This document shows, piece after piece, positions 29,613 through 39,927 of a stretch of 64,000 nt of DNA. Within the stretch, counting starts at the first letter, position 1, and the number at the start of each line of letters is the position of its first letter. Source of the stretch: Rhodothermales bacterium (GTDB taxonomy: Bacteria; Bacteroidota; Rhodothermia; Rhodothermales; Bin80); assembly GCA_022822185.1 (NCBI GenBank), contig JAJECE010000050.1:62001-126000 (forward strand). The letters run 5' to 3'. The notes beneath the pieces are model-generated. The model made no database searches. It was not told the DNA's origin and worked only from the letters and a program-made list of their open reading frames with translations. The translations under genes and the position numbers were made by a program.

Positions 29613-30109
29613 GCTACATCCTTGTGTAATTCGGCAACTAGATGCCGGGCTTCGGGAAGGATCAGTTTTTCCATGGCCAACTCAACCGCCTTGGGGGATC
29701 CGGGGACTGCAAAAACAACCATACCCGCACATGTACCCGCAATCGCCCGGGAGAGCATCGCTCGGCTACCGACCTGTTCCCAGGAGAGTAAGCGAAAAAG
29801 TTCTCCGAACCCAGGCAATCTCTTGTCCAAAAGAGGATTGACTGTTTCAAATGTCTGATCTCGATGACTGATCCCGGTTCCTCCGCTCAAACAGATCACA
29901 TCGGTATATCCAGACTGGGCATGAATGGTCTCCCGTATGATGTCCGGTTCATCAGGAATAATACACTGCGAGGCAATTATGTGTCCACTTTCCTGAATAA
30001 ATCCGGCCATACATGCTCCGCTCTTATCGGTGGCTTTTGTCCGTGTATCACTTACCGTTATGAGTGCAAATCGCAGTTTCGCAGGTGCACCTGATTCATG
30101 TATGCTCAT
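29609..30109 (-). CDS. moaB: MoaB/Mog-type molybdopterin biosynthesis protein
   Basis: 166 aa; CLSGGTGISHRDQTFETV, GSRAMLSRAIAGTCAGMVVFAVPGSPKAVELA. Confidence 0.88.
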   Translation of the reverse strand: MSIHESGAPAKLRFALITVSDTRTKATDKSGACMAGFIQESGHIIASQCIIPDEPDIIRETIHAQSGYTDVICLSGGTGISHRDQTFETVNPLLDKRLPGFGELFRLLSWEQVGSRAMLSRAIAGTCAGMVVFAVPGSPKAVELAMEKLILPEARHLVAELHKDVA

Positions 30110-30348
30110 CTCTGCTCCTCCGGCGACTCACCAAACCAGCGGGGAGGGTCATATCCATGCTTTGCCCACGGATGACATCGCAGAACGCGCCATATCGCCA
30201 GTATAATCCCTTTCGGCACTCCATACTTGTTTATGGCCTGAATTGCATAATTTGAGCACGAAGGCGTATACCGACATGCATTATGGAGATGCGGTGACAA
30301 TAGCAGTTGATATGCGCGTATGGGTAACGTAAAAAGTCGCCGTACCAT
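30106..30348 (-). CDS. yidD: Membrane protein insertion efficiency factor
   Basis: 80 aa; [57 protein letters not shown]. Confidence 0.93.
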   Translation of the reverse strand: MVRRLFTLPIRAYQLLLSPHLHNACRYTPSCSNYAIQAINKYGVPKGIILAIWRVLRCHPWAKHGYDPPRWFGESPEEQR

Positions 30349-30420
30349 GTTTTGTTCGTACCTTATCCGTCAATCTTACATTTCTATTGTATAAAGGTCC
30401 CTCACAACGACAGTATCATC

Positions 30421-30759
30421 ATGAGTGAACTTACCATCGCAAAGATAACGGATGTCGCATTCAATCAGGATGGACTTGTGCCTGTAATTGCGCAGGAAGC
30501 CACCACATTAGAAGTTCTAATGATGGCGTACATGAACAAGTCGACTCTGGAGCAGACACTGAGGACGAAAACCATGACCTATTGGAGCCGCTCACGACAG
30601 TGTGTATGGGTGAAGGGAGAAACCAGCGGACACTTCCAAATCGTTCGGTCTGCAAAATTGGATTGTGATGGCGATGCGTTACTCTTTATGGTGGATCAGC
30701 AGGGCAGTGGCGCATGCCATACGGGAGCCCGAACCTGCTTCTATCAAGATTTAACGTGA
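30421..30759 (+). CDS. hisI: Phosphoribosyl-AMP cyclohydrolase
   Basis: [51 protein letters not shown]. Confidence 0.92.
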   Translation: MSELTIAKITDVAFNQDGLVPVIAQEATTLEVLMMAYMNKSTLEQTLRTKTMTYWSRSRQCVWVKGETSGHFQIVRSAKLDCDGDALLFMVDQQGSGACHTGARTCFYQDLT

Positions 30760-30861
30760 TGGGGCTTCAGGTGAAGATACAGACCCAAAATTCGAATGCA
30801 CAGGTACGATCCTACGATGGTTCTGTGCTGCACAGTTTCGCACCGTCCATCTGATCGTTGA

Positions 30862-31617
30862 ATGGATTCAATGGGTTTCTGGAATCACTCATTTTGGCTT
30901 GCATGTGCAATTTTGATGGCAGGATGCCTGATTAAAAACCAGATGCCCGAACCGGACTGGATGGTGGACCAGGCAGATGTGTTAGATGTCGAAGATGAGC
31001 ATGCCCTGATGAATCTCCTTTCGGATTTCTACGACAGTACATCCGTTACACTCGCCGGTCTTACACTGGCATCTCTGCAGGGGAAATCTATAGAATCGTA
31101 TGCGGCATCGATGTACGCATACTGGGAATTAGGTTCCGCCGAAACGCATAATGGAATCCTGGTGACACTTCTGGAATATGAGCGCCTGGTACATATTACA
31201 GTGGGCAGTGGCATGTCGCAGCAGTTACCCGTTCATGTACGTGATTCAATTCAGGTGGCAATGGCGCAACGGTTCGGTCTGGAAGACTACTATGGTGGCT
31301 TTGAACTGGGTTTTGAGCTGCTCATGCGCCGTGCCAGTGCGGTACCGTGGAGGATCGCATATACAAGCATTTTTGATGCCGAACGTGACTCGCTCCACAA
31401 TATGGATCAGATTCTTTCCACCGAAGGTGTCATTACGGGTTTTGAAGAGGATTTGGTTTTGATTACGGACTCCGATGGAAAAGAAATCCAACTGATGATT
31501 CCCACAGAAGCCCCCATTCTCTCTATAGAGGATGTGATCGGATTCACCGGGCGCATTGTGGAAATTCAACCGATGCGGATTCAAGCGCTGAATCTGGATG
31601 TTGATTACACCTTCTAG
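30862..31617 (+). CDS. TPM-domain (TLP18.3/Psb32/MOLO-1) lipoprotein-like protein
   Basis: 251 aa; VDQADVLDVEDEHALMNLLSDFYDSTSVTLAGLTLASLQG...HNGILVTLLEYERLVHITVGSGM. Confidence 0.7.
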   Translation: MDSMGFWNHSFWLACAILMAGCLIKNQMPEPDWMVDQADVLDVEDEHALMNLLSDFYDSTSVTLAGLTLASLQGKSIESYAASMYAYWELGSAETHNGILVTLLEYERLVHITVGSGMSQQLPVHVRDSIQVAMAQRFGLEDYYGGFELGFELLMRRASAVPWRIAYTSIFDAERDSLHNMDQILSTEGVITGFEEDLVLITDSDGKEIQLMIPTEAPILSIEDVIGFTGRIVEIQPMRIQALNLDVDYTF

Positions 31618-31740
31618 TCTTGGGACTTCGCTTCAGATGGATCAATCCTGTGTACGTATCGGGGAATTGGTATGCCGACCCAGCGTGTTACCTCGAATAC
31701 CTCCAATCAATGAACATAATCTTCAAACTTTCCAGCGACG

Positions 31741-32793
31741 ATGAATCGACGTAAATTTTCTCAGCGTACTGCCCAGGCAGTGGCATCAATATTTTTTCCC
31801 GTGAATATCCTCAGTAAACGACCTGTGCCCAATGAATTGATCGGTCACGGAGACTACCGCTATCGTGTACATCGAACATGGGGGAATCTGGATCCAAAGG
31901 CGATACCCATTAATAACTGCCACGAGATGGTACAGGATCGTTCTGGGCGGCTGTTCATGATCGGAGATGAATTGCGCAACAATATCCTGATCTACAATAC
32001 CTCAGGGAGGCTTCTTGATACTTGGGGGACGGATTATCCCTTTGGGCACGGATTAACCATTTGGGATGAAGGTGACGAAGAATTTCTGTTCATTTGCGAC
32101 AACGGGTTCAATGGGAATCCGCAGGTGGTCAAGACCACACTGGCTGGAGAAGTGGTTTTGAGATTACCGCATCCCAGCGCGTTGGGGGTGTACGGGGAGT
32201 CCGACACCTATCATCCTACAGAAACAGCGATTGCTCCGAACGGAGATATCTATGTAGCCGACGGATACGGATCCCAGTGGATTCTCCAGTTTAATTCCAA
32301 AGGAGAATATATCCGCAAGTTTGGAGGGAGAGGAGATGAAGATCACCAGTTTCAAACGGCGCACGGTGTATGTGTGGATCCTCGAAATCCAGAGATGCCC
32401 TCACTGCTGTGTACAAGTCGAGGACATAATGCCTTCAAGAGGTTCTCATTGGATGGAGACTATCTTTCCACGATTTTCCTGCCGGGTGCCTATGTATGCC
32501 GCGCAGTCATCCATGGGGAAATGATGTATTCGGGCGTATGCTGGTCTCGGCTTCGCTATCTGAACCAAACCCCTGATTCCGGTTTTGTCACGATCCTGAA
32601 TAAAGATGATCGTGTCGTATCCAATCCAGGGGGAACCCCGCCGATCTATGAGAACGGGGAATTGCAACTCATGCTGCAGCATGAACCGGTCTTCAATCAT
32701 TGTCACGATGTATGTGTGGATCAGGACGAGAACCTGTATGTTTGCCAATGGAACGCAGGAAAAACCTATCCCATCAAACTGGAACGGATTTAG
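31741..32793 (+). CDS. NHL/6-bladed beta-propeller protein
   Basis: 350 aa; repeated GDIYVADGYGSQWILQFNSKGEYIRKFGGRGDEDHQFQTAHGVCVDP-type blades. Confidence 0.78.
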   Translation: MNRRKFSQRTAQAVASIFFPVNILSKRPVPNELIGHGDYRYRVHRTWGNLDPKAIPINNCHEMVQDRSGRLFMIGDELRNNILIYNTSGRLLDTWGTDYPFGHGLTIWDEGDEEFLFICDNGFNGNPQVVKTTLAGEVVLRLPHPSALGVYGESDTYHPTETAIAPNGDIYVADGYGSQWILQFNSKGEYIRKFGGRGDEDHQFQTAHGVCVDPRNPEMPSLLCTSRGHNAFKRFSLDGDYLSTIFLPGAYVCRAVIHGEMMYSGVCWSRLRYLNQTPDSGFVTILNKDDRVVSNPGGTPPIYENGELQLMLQHEPVFNHCHDVCVDQDENLYVCQWNAGKTYPIKLERI

Positions 32794-33315
32794 CCTGTTT
32801 TGACAAATATTTCTATGATCCGTGGACGGTTCATGTTAATGCGCGTTCACGGAATCGCAGCATCCATGGAATGAACGATCATGTCCCATTACTGATCAAG
32901 TATGATTGTGCTGGAAAAATTTGTGGGGATTGTATCCCTAACCGTATCATAAGGAGATACCGTGAATTGGACTCAAGAATTGGGAACTACTGGAACGAAC
33001 GCTGCTCACCATGCGGTTATCTGCTTCCTAAATGCTAATGGCAGATTATGAGCCATGGACAGACCAACCCTGACACCCGCCCATTGTGGACGCAGAGGAG
33101 TTAACAAAGCGCACAGGGGGAACGTTTGCAGGCTAAAAAGCCCCCGTCGTGTGGTTTCGCAGAAAACAGGAAAATGCAGTATCTTTATAGACACTGATTG
33201 TAATCCAGACACATTGTGCAGTCATATCAACCCTGAAGACTAAGGTTGAGAAGCCCGGACAGCACGTTATTTTGACACCAGACCACAAATCTATGTCTTT
33301 GTTGTACCCACAATC

Positions 33316-36300
33316 ATGAGATTCAAGTTCGCGGCTATTGCTGGATTCGTTGTTCTGCTATTGACACTTACGGCTACCCTGCTACAGAAAGGAGAGATTT
33401 CAGAGTCTGATTCTTCAGAGACTTTGCACCACGAAGATACCTCTCCCTCAAAAGGGGATCCTGATCGCTTTTTCAAATACCACCGTGATATTAGAACCCC
33501 CATAGATGGCACAGAGGAGTATTCAGCAGGATATCAGATCAGGGAATTCCAGAAAGCGCTTGCAATGGCGAAAACCCCCGGGATCAAACTGGACTGGAGT
33601 GAACGGGGACCGGGAAATGTCGGTGGACGGACGCGGGCGCTTCTTGTAGATCCAGAGGATCCAAATATGCATACATGGTATGCAGGATCTGTGTCCGGCG
33701 GACTGTGGAAGACGACAGACGGGGGAGAAAACTGGGTGTCTCTGACGGACCATTTACCAAATCTGTCCGTCTCAGCCCTGGCCATGGTAGAAAGCAATCC
33801 CAATATTATCTACATGGGGACTGGCGAAAGTATGGCACAAGCCGGTTCGGTCGCAGGATATGGTATTTTCAAGTCATCTGACAAAGGTGAGACCTGGACA
33901 CAACTGGCTTCAACCGCAGATCGTGATCAGTTCAGATATGTGAACCGGCTAGCCGTAGATCCTTCAAATCCAGATGTGGTGCTGGCAGCCACCAATTACG
34001 GGATTTTCCGATCCACCGACGGTGGATCGAGTTGGGAACAGACCTCACAGGAAAGGGTCGTACAGGATTTACGAGCACAACCGGACAATTTCAACCGGCA
34101 GATTGCGTCTGCTAGACAAAGCGGGGAAATCCTGGTTTCAGATGATGCAGGGCAAACCTGGGAGTTTGCCTGGATTAACCATATCGACGAAATGCGCAGA
34201 ACCGAATTGGCGTATTCGCCCTCGCATCCAAACATCGCATATGCCTCTGTAGACGGAGCCGTTGAAGCACAACTCTATCGGAGTGATGACGGTGGTTTGA
34301 ATTGGTGGCCAACATCAGAAACAACGGACTGGAGTGGGTGGATGGGTGGACAGGGATGGTTTGATAATTCGATTGCAGTACATCCTTACGATCCGAACAT
34401 TGTGTTCGTTGGTGGAATTGAACTGTTTCGTCTTGTACTGTCTGGTGAAAAAATACCTGGAGACCCATTGCCGGGCAGGCTGAATGATGGAGGCACGGAT
34501 TCGTGGCTCGAATTTCGGAATATTGATGGGGAGGCGTTTGACGGCAGAGCCTATTCCGGAAGATTCCGGTCACTCGACACCGAAGAGGAGGATTTTACCA
34601 ACATCGAAATAAGGTTCGGCCAAGGTTCGCAAAAAGCCCACCGTTTCTGGGTTTCCAAAACCGCGGGCAGATATGGCAATGGAGGCCCCGAGGTTCCCTT
34701 CTTTCGCTACATGTTTGCCGATTATGTTGATATTCCTTTTCAGGTATGGGATGTGGACAATAACCGTCAGCTTATGGTTTCTTTTCGTGATCAGGCGGAG
34801 GATGGCAAATTCAATCTGATTGAATACTATCGCAGCGAAGATCTGGAGACCCGTGATTTGCAGAGTTATGAATTCATTTTTATTCATAAATACGATTACA
34901 GTGATGCTGCTCCTGATTCCCGTATCGCCCAAAATGGGGGCGTTGACAAAGGGATGGTTTATGGTCTGTTACCGGTTCTGGCATCCGGCGCTGCATGGAC
35001 TCCGGATCACCTGCCAAATCAGACGGTCACACTAGAATTCATCTATAACAGTTATTCCTATGTTCGATCCTTAGATGAGGAAATTGATCCAAGGAGGACG
35101 GTGCATGTGGACCATCATGGTATCTATCCATTACCAATTAATGAAGCTGAAAACAAATTCTGGATCCTGAATGTAAATGACGGGGGAGTTGCCGTATCCA
35201 AAGACAACGGCAAAACCTTTCGTGAGACGGACAGAGCCCACTCCGGTTATAATACTTCGCAGGTTTATGGTGTAGCAAAGGCACCGGGAATATCCGATTA
35301 TGTCACAGGCCTGCAAGATAATGGGAGTTGGAGATCGGGTGCCGCACCGACCAGTGGAAGTGGATGGAAATTCCTTCACAGTGGTGATGGTATTGAAACA
35401 GTCTGGCATCCCAGGGACAGCCGCAAAATCCTGATCACTGCACAAAGAGACCTCGTAGCCCGAACGACTGATGGCGGTGGAAGATGGGATCGAACGTCCC
35501 CCTTTGATGCCATAAATGGCATCTTTCTCACATCTATTGATAACAGTGATCGTGCTCCAGACGACGTATATCTGGTAAAGGCGGAGGGGGTTATGGTTTC
35601 GAGAGACTTCGGATTGACCTGGAATCTGACAGCAATTGAAGATTCGTGGAATTCCTGGGATGGATGTAAGGTTAGAGTTTCGCTTTCCAGATCAAATGTA
35701 GTATGGGCAGGCTGCGGACTGTATCCTTATCGGATGCTGCATGTTTCCAGAGACAGGGGCCAGTCCTTCAATCAAGCCGCCTTGCCCACAATGGACAATG
35801 CGCCTTGGGGTGAAATTTCCGGACTCGCAACGCATCCACTTGAAGATGGGACGGCATATGCACTCTTTTCCCTGCCATCTCAACCCAAGATTCTGGAGAC
35901 GAAGGATTACGGACAGACCTGGACGGATCTATCCGGTTTTTCGCCATCAGGAACCAGTATGAACGGATTCCCGAACGTCGCTGTGTATGACTTGATCATT
36001 ATGCCGCATGCACCGCATGTATTCTGGGCGGGCACAGAGATTGGTCTCTTTGTGTCAAATAATCATGGTGCTCAGTGGAATTATGCGGATAACGGTTTAC
36101 CTGCTGCATCTGTGTGGAGAATGAAGATTCGGGATGATGAACTCATTGTCGGCACGCATGGGCGCGGTGTATGGACGCTGCCTCTATCGGAAATTGACAT
36201 TTACACATCCACGGAAGAATTAGCTTCCGAATTGCCGTCTGAATTTAGCCTGAGCCAGAACTATCCGAATCCATTTAATGCGTCAACGAATATAGAATTT

Positions 36301-36504
36301 TCCATATCTCACGATTCACATGTCCGTCTTGCTGTTTTTGATGTGACCGGACGGAAGGTGTCGGATTTAACGGACCGGGTTTATGCGCCTGGGATACACA
36401 GATTACAATGGAATGCCAATGCTTATTCCAGTGGCATATACATCTACCGGATGGAGTTGGACGGCAGTATGGTTCACACGCGCAGAATGACCCTTCAGAA
36501 GTAA
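33316..36504 (+). CDS. Secreted BNR/VPS10-like beta-propeller protein with C-terminal sorting domain
   Basis: 1062 aa; repeated SxDGGxxW motifs; C-terminal SLSQNYPNPFNASTNIEFSI...RMTLQK. Confidence 0.85.
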   Translation: MRFKFAAIAGFVVLLLTLTATLLQKGEISESDSSETLHHEDTSPSKGDPDRFFKYHRDIRTPIDGTEEYSAGYQIREFQKALAMAKTPGIKLDWSERGPGNVGGRTRALLVDPEDPNMHTWYAGSVSGGLWKTTDGGENWVSLTDHLPNLSVSALAMVESNPNIIYMGTGESMAQAGSVAGYGIFKSSDKGETWTQLASTADRDQFRYVNRLAVDPSNPDVVLAATNYGIFRSTDGGSSWEQTSQERVVQDLRAQPDNFNRQIASARQSGEILVSDDAGQTWEFAWINHIDEMRRTELAYSPSHPNIAYASVDGAVEAQLYRSDDGGLNWWPTSETTDWSGWMGGQGWFDNSIAVHPYDPNIVFVGGIELFRLVLSGEKIPGDPLPGRLNDGGTDSWLEFRNIDGEAFDGRAYSGRFRSLDTEEEDFTNIEIRFGQGSQKAHRFWVSKTAGRYGNGGPEVPFFRYMFADYVDIPFQVWDVDNNRQLMVSFRDQAEDGKFNLIEYYRSEDLETRDLQSYEFIFIHKYDYSDAAPDSRIAQNGGVDKGMVYGLLPVLASGAAWTPDHLPNQTVTLEFIYNSYSYVRSLDEEIDPRRTVHVDHHGIYPLPINEAENKFWILNVNDGGVAVSKDNGKTFRETDRAHSGYNTSQVYGVAKAPGISDYVTGLQDNGSWRSGAAPTSGSGWKFLHSGDGIETVWHPRDSRKILITAQRDLVARTTDGGGRWDRTSPFDAINGIFLTSIDNSDRAPDDVYLVKAEGVMVSRDFGLTWNLTAIEDSWNSWDGCKVRVSLSRSNVVWAGCGLYPYRMLHVSRDRGQSFNQAALPTMDNAPWGEISGLATHPLEDGTAYALFSLPSQPKILETKDYGQTWTDLSGFSPSGTSMNGFPNVAVYDLIIMPHAPHVFWAGTEIGLFVSNNHGAQWNYADNGLPAASVWRMKIRDDELIVGTHGRGVWTLPLSEIDIYTSTEELASELPSEFSLSQNYPNPFNASTNIEFSISHDSHVRLAVFDVTGRKVSDLTDRVYAPGIHRLQWNANAYSSGIYIYRMELDGSMVHTRRMTLQK

Positions 36505-36742
36505 TTCATGGGCGGAGACTGCGTGTAGAGTGAGGATGCCCAATCGGGAGGGAGTCTGGTGGCGGGGATAGTGTTTGTACACGACTTGCAGGTGAGGATC
36601 CTGATGACCATATCGGATCTATTCAATAATCTATGATTACTTCGCACTTGATTGTCCAAAAGTAAGTGACACCGAGCAGCAAGACCGACTGTGGCAATGT
36701 ATTTGTACGTTCATGGACTTTGCTGCGAAAATTGACCGTTGA

Positions 36743-38419
36743 CTACGGCATAGAGGTGCAAGACCGTGAATCGTGATCGTGTTGTAATCCAGATGTTACG
36801 CCGCTCTGGTATGAGACTTTTTCAAATACCACCTTTCGATTGCGCGTGCTGTTCGCCTCAAAATGTGTGATGGTTTGATGGTCAGGATTGGCAAAAAATC
36901 GGATTACCGGCATGAACCATGAATTACTGGTGAAGACATGTTCAAGTGTACTTGAAAACTCAAAGCTCCTGCCCCGAGGACCGGTTGCAATCAGTTGATC
37001 ATCCTGAATATGCATCCGGTAGGACACGCCGAGTTCCCTGCTGTGATAGCATCCTTCAATTGGGGCAAGGTTCAGTTCTTGGGGTAATGGGACACGCTTG
37101 GCCGCAAGCTCACCTGTGAAGGCTTGCACAATCTGATCCAGTGTGTCACGTGAGAAAGCGACCGTCAAATTGAGTGCTGGAACGTACAGAGAATCTGTCC
37201 CGATTGACTGGACCGGCACGCCCGGAGTCGGAGGCAGGTAAGCGAAAAGTGATGGACCATTCACGGAAAGTCGTAAAATGTGCGCTTCACCAAAGTCATA
37301 GATTCCCTCATAATCACTTGGCATCTGATCAAAATTCAAGGGAACTGGAGGCATTTCCGGTGGCCCCATGAACGCTCCCAGATAATGTTCTGCGACACGT
37401 TCGGCCATCATGGTGGCATTCAGAGATGCATGGTTGCCGAGTATAATGACCGTGAACTCATGATCGGGAATCCGCAGAATGACCGTCCGAAAACCAGCCC
37501 ATCCGCCCGAATGGGAATGTGTCTTCAATCCTCGGTATACCCCTCTGACCAGTCCAAAGCCATAGGGAATGACCGTACTATCGCCGAGATGGCCCTGTAA
37601 ATTCATCATCGCATGCACCGCAGGAGTCCCCAGACTCGGTTCCTCAAAGTTTCGGACCCATTTGAGCAGGTCGTCGGTTGTTGCATGCAGTGAACTGGAT
37701 CCAGTGGCCATCAGACCGTTCCCGACACGATGAAAACGCCCCGTCTGCAGGCGGTAGCTGGTTACGCGTCCAGATACAATCTCTTCATGATCATCCTGAA
37801 AAAATGTATGGGTCATGCCGAGCGGGGAAAAGATTCTGTCCTCCATGAATGATCGGAAAGACTGCCCGCTGACACGCTCAATAATCAGGGCTAGAAGCGT
37901 ATATCCTGTATTTGAATAACTGAATTTTGTCCCTGGGACAAAATTCAGGGTTTGCTGGTGCATCACAAAGGAGCGGATTTCCTCCATAGAGATCATATCC
38001 TCCATCTCACGCCCGGATAGGCCGAGCATGCCCGGCCAGTCTCTAAGCCCACTGGTATGATAGATCAGGTTTTGGACTGTAATTGTGCGGCCAAAATCCG
38101 GCAGTTCCGGCAGATAGGTCCGCACATCTTCATCCAGTGCAATCTTTCCTTCGTCAATCAGCATTGCAATTGCGAATGCACAGAATTGTTTGGACACCGA
38201 GGCAACATCAAAGACACTGGCGGAGGTAACAGGAACATTGTGTTCCAGATTGGCCATCCCATACCCCTTATGATGAATGACTTCTCCCCGGTACAGCACG
38301 GCAACCATGGCACCGGGGCTTTTACTGGAGTCCCAGGGGCGGAAGATTCTGTCTACCTGTCCATAGACCGGGACCGTCATTACTGTGATCAACCATAGAA
38401 GGAGGAGCCGGTACATCAT
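36743..38419 (-). CDS. Beta-lactamase-type serine hydrolase
   Basis: 558 aa; SVSKQF (SxxK), YSNTGY (YxN), HSGGWAGFRT. Confidence 0.88.
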   Translation of the reverse strand: MMYRLLLLWLITVMTVPVYGQVDRIFRPWDSSKSPGAMVAVLYRGEVIHHKGYGMANLEHNVPVTSASVFDVASVSKQFCAFAIAMLIDEGKIALDEDVRTYLPELPDFGRTITVQNLIYHTSGLRDWPGMLGLSGREMEDMISMEEIRSFVMHQQTLNFVPGTKFSYSNTGYTLLALIIERVSGQSFRSFMEDRIFSPLGMTHTFFQDDHEEIVSGRVTSYRLQTGRFHRVGNGLMATGSSSLHATTDDLLKWVRNFEEPSLGTPAVHAMMNLQGHLGDSTVIPYGFGLVRGVYRGLKTHSHSGGWAGFRTVILRIPDHEFTVIILGNHASLNATMMAERVAEHYLGAFMGPPEMPPVPLNFDQMPSDYEGIYDFGEAHILRLSVNGPSLFAYLPPTPGVPVQSIGTDSLYVPALNLTVAFSRDTLDQIVQAFTGELAAKRVPLPQELNLAPIEGCYHSRELGVSYRMHIQDDQLIATGPRGRSFEFSSTLEHVFTSNSWFMPVIRFFANPDHQTITHFEANSTRNRKVVFEKVSYQSGVTSGLQHDHDSRSCTSMP

Positions 38420-39738
38420 TACTTTATCTTCTCAAACCAGACATTCTGCGAACGTCCGGAACTGATATGAACTCCGGTCAGGCGGTCATCTTCCCGTTTG
38501 AACTCAAAGGAATTCATGTACCATGTATCACTGGAAAAGGAGTCCCGTCCTGTTCGGGATAGTGTCGCCAATTCACCTCGTCGGGAACGCACACGAAGGG
38601 TATCCGACCTGATGGAGATATAAATTGTGCTTCCGAGTTCCCTGCTGTGATAGGTCCCCTCGTACGCGCCCAGATTTTTTTCTTCAATGAAGAAAGCGGC
38701 GATCTTCTGTGCCATATTTGACGGATTAAATTCCTCCAGATTGCCAAGCACGGCAATACCTAGGTCATATTCAGGAAATCGTCCTGCCCAGGTGCGGTAT
38801 CCCCGGTGTGAGCCGCTATGACCAATGGACCGTGTCCCCCGAAACCATCCATGACTGATCCCGAATGCATAGGTGAGCGTGTCCCCATCGGAGAGAATTC
38901 CGCGGGAATGGACTAGATCACGCGTCTCAACGCCGCCGACATCGCCCCGCTTCAGTGCAATGAGCCATCGCCCCAGATCCAGCGCTGTCGTATAGAGCCC
39001 GCTGGCACCGACACTGGAATAATTCACACGCTGCGCTTTATATCCATCGGAGGCAGTGATATATCCGGAGGCGACATTTTCAATCATCTGCCCCCGTTCT
39101 GAACGAAACTGTGAACGGGTCATTCCAAGCGGACGGAAGAGATTCTCGTGCATCCAGTCACGGAAGGACTGTCCGCTTACGCGTGTGATGATTTCTGCTA
39201 TCAGCGTATAGCCGGAGTTGCTATACATATATCGTTCTCCGGGATCAAAATTCAGATCCTTTTGCTGATAAATGAGTCGCAAAATATCATCTTTGGTGAT
39301 TACATCGTCCATTCGGTATCCCGCCAATGCCAGGAGGCTGAACTCGTCGCGCAGTCCGCTGGTGTGATGCACTAAATGCCGAATGGTCATCGGATACTGA
39401 AAGTTTGGAAGTTCCGGTATGTAGTCGGTGACCGGGTCATCCAGTGAAATCTTTCCCTGATTCGCAAGGAGTGCAATTCCGTAAGCGGTGAACTGCTTTG
39501 ACACGCTTGCGGCCATGAAGACGGTATTGGGGGTAACCGGGATATCATGCTCTAGGTCAGCAATCCCATATCCCTTGGCAAATTGGACGCTATCGCCGCG
39601 CACAATGGCAACGGCGGCACCGGGCGTATCTATCTGATCCATCAAAGCGAACAGGGAATCCATGTGCGCCTCCAGTGACTGACCGAATGTGGGCCAGGCG
39701 AACATAAGCAGGCATGGAGTTAAAATCTTGCGTAACAT
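38419..39738 (-). CDS. Beta-lactamase-type serine hydrolase, paralogue
   Basis: 439 aa; SVSKQF, YSNSGY, HSGSHRGYRT; abuts the preceding paralogue. Confidence 0.88.
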   Translation of the reverse strand: MLRKILTPCLLMFAWPTFGQSLEAHMDSLFALMDQIDTPGAAVAIVRGDSVQFAKGYGIADLEHDIPVTPNTVFMAASVSKQFTAYGIALLANQGKISLDDPVTDYIPELPNFQYPMTIRHLVHHTSGLRDEFSLLALAGYRMDDVITKDDILRLIYQQKDLNFDPGERYMYSNSGYTLIAEIITRVSGQSFRDWMHENLFRPLGMTRSQFRSERGQMIENVASGYITASDGYKAQRVNYSSVGASGLYTTALDLGRWLIALKRGDVGGVETRDLVHSRGILSDGDTLTYAFGISHGWFRGTRSIGHSGSHRGYRTWAGRFPEYDLGIAVLGNLEEFNPSNMAQKIAAFFIEEKNLGAYEGTYHSRELGSTIYISIRSDTLRVRSRRGELATLSRTGRDSFSSDTWYMNSFEFKREDDRLTGVHISSGRSQNVWFEKIK

Positions 39739-39927
39739 GGGAATGCAAAAATCACAATTTAATCATTGATAGTGAAGTTTCAAAGTTCAGTATCTGGAGA
39801 CGGCCCCAAGCGATGAGCACAGTGAGCAAGAACGATGCTACAGGGGTACGTTTGGTATACATGCCAAAAATATGTATTTTCGGATCATACAACTCTTTTC
39901 TTAACATGGACAAATCAATCGCTTATC

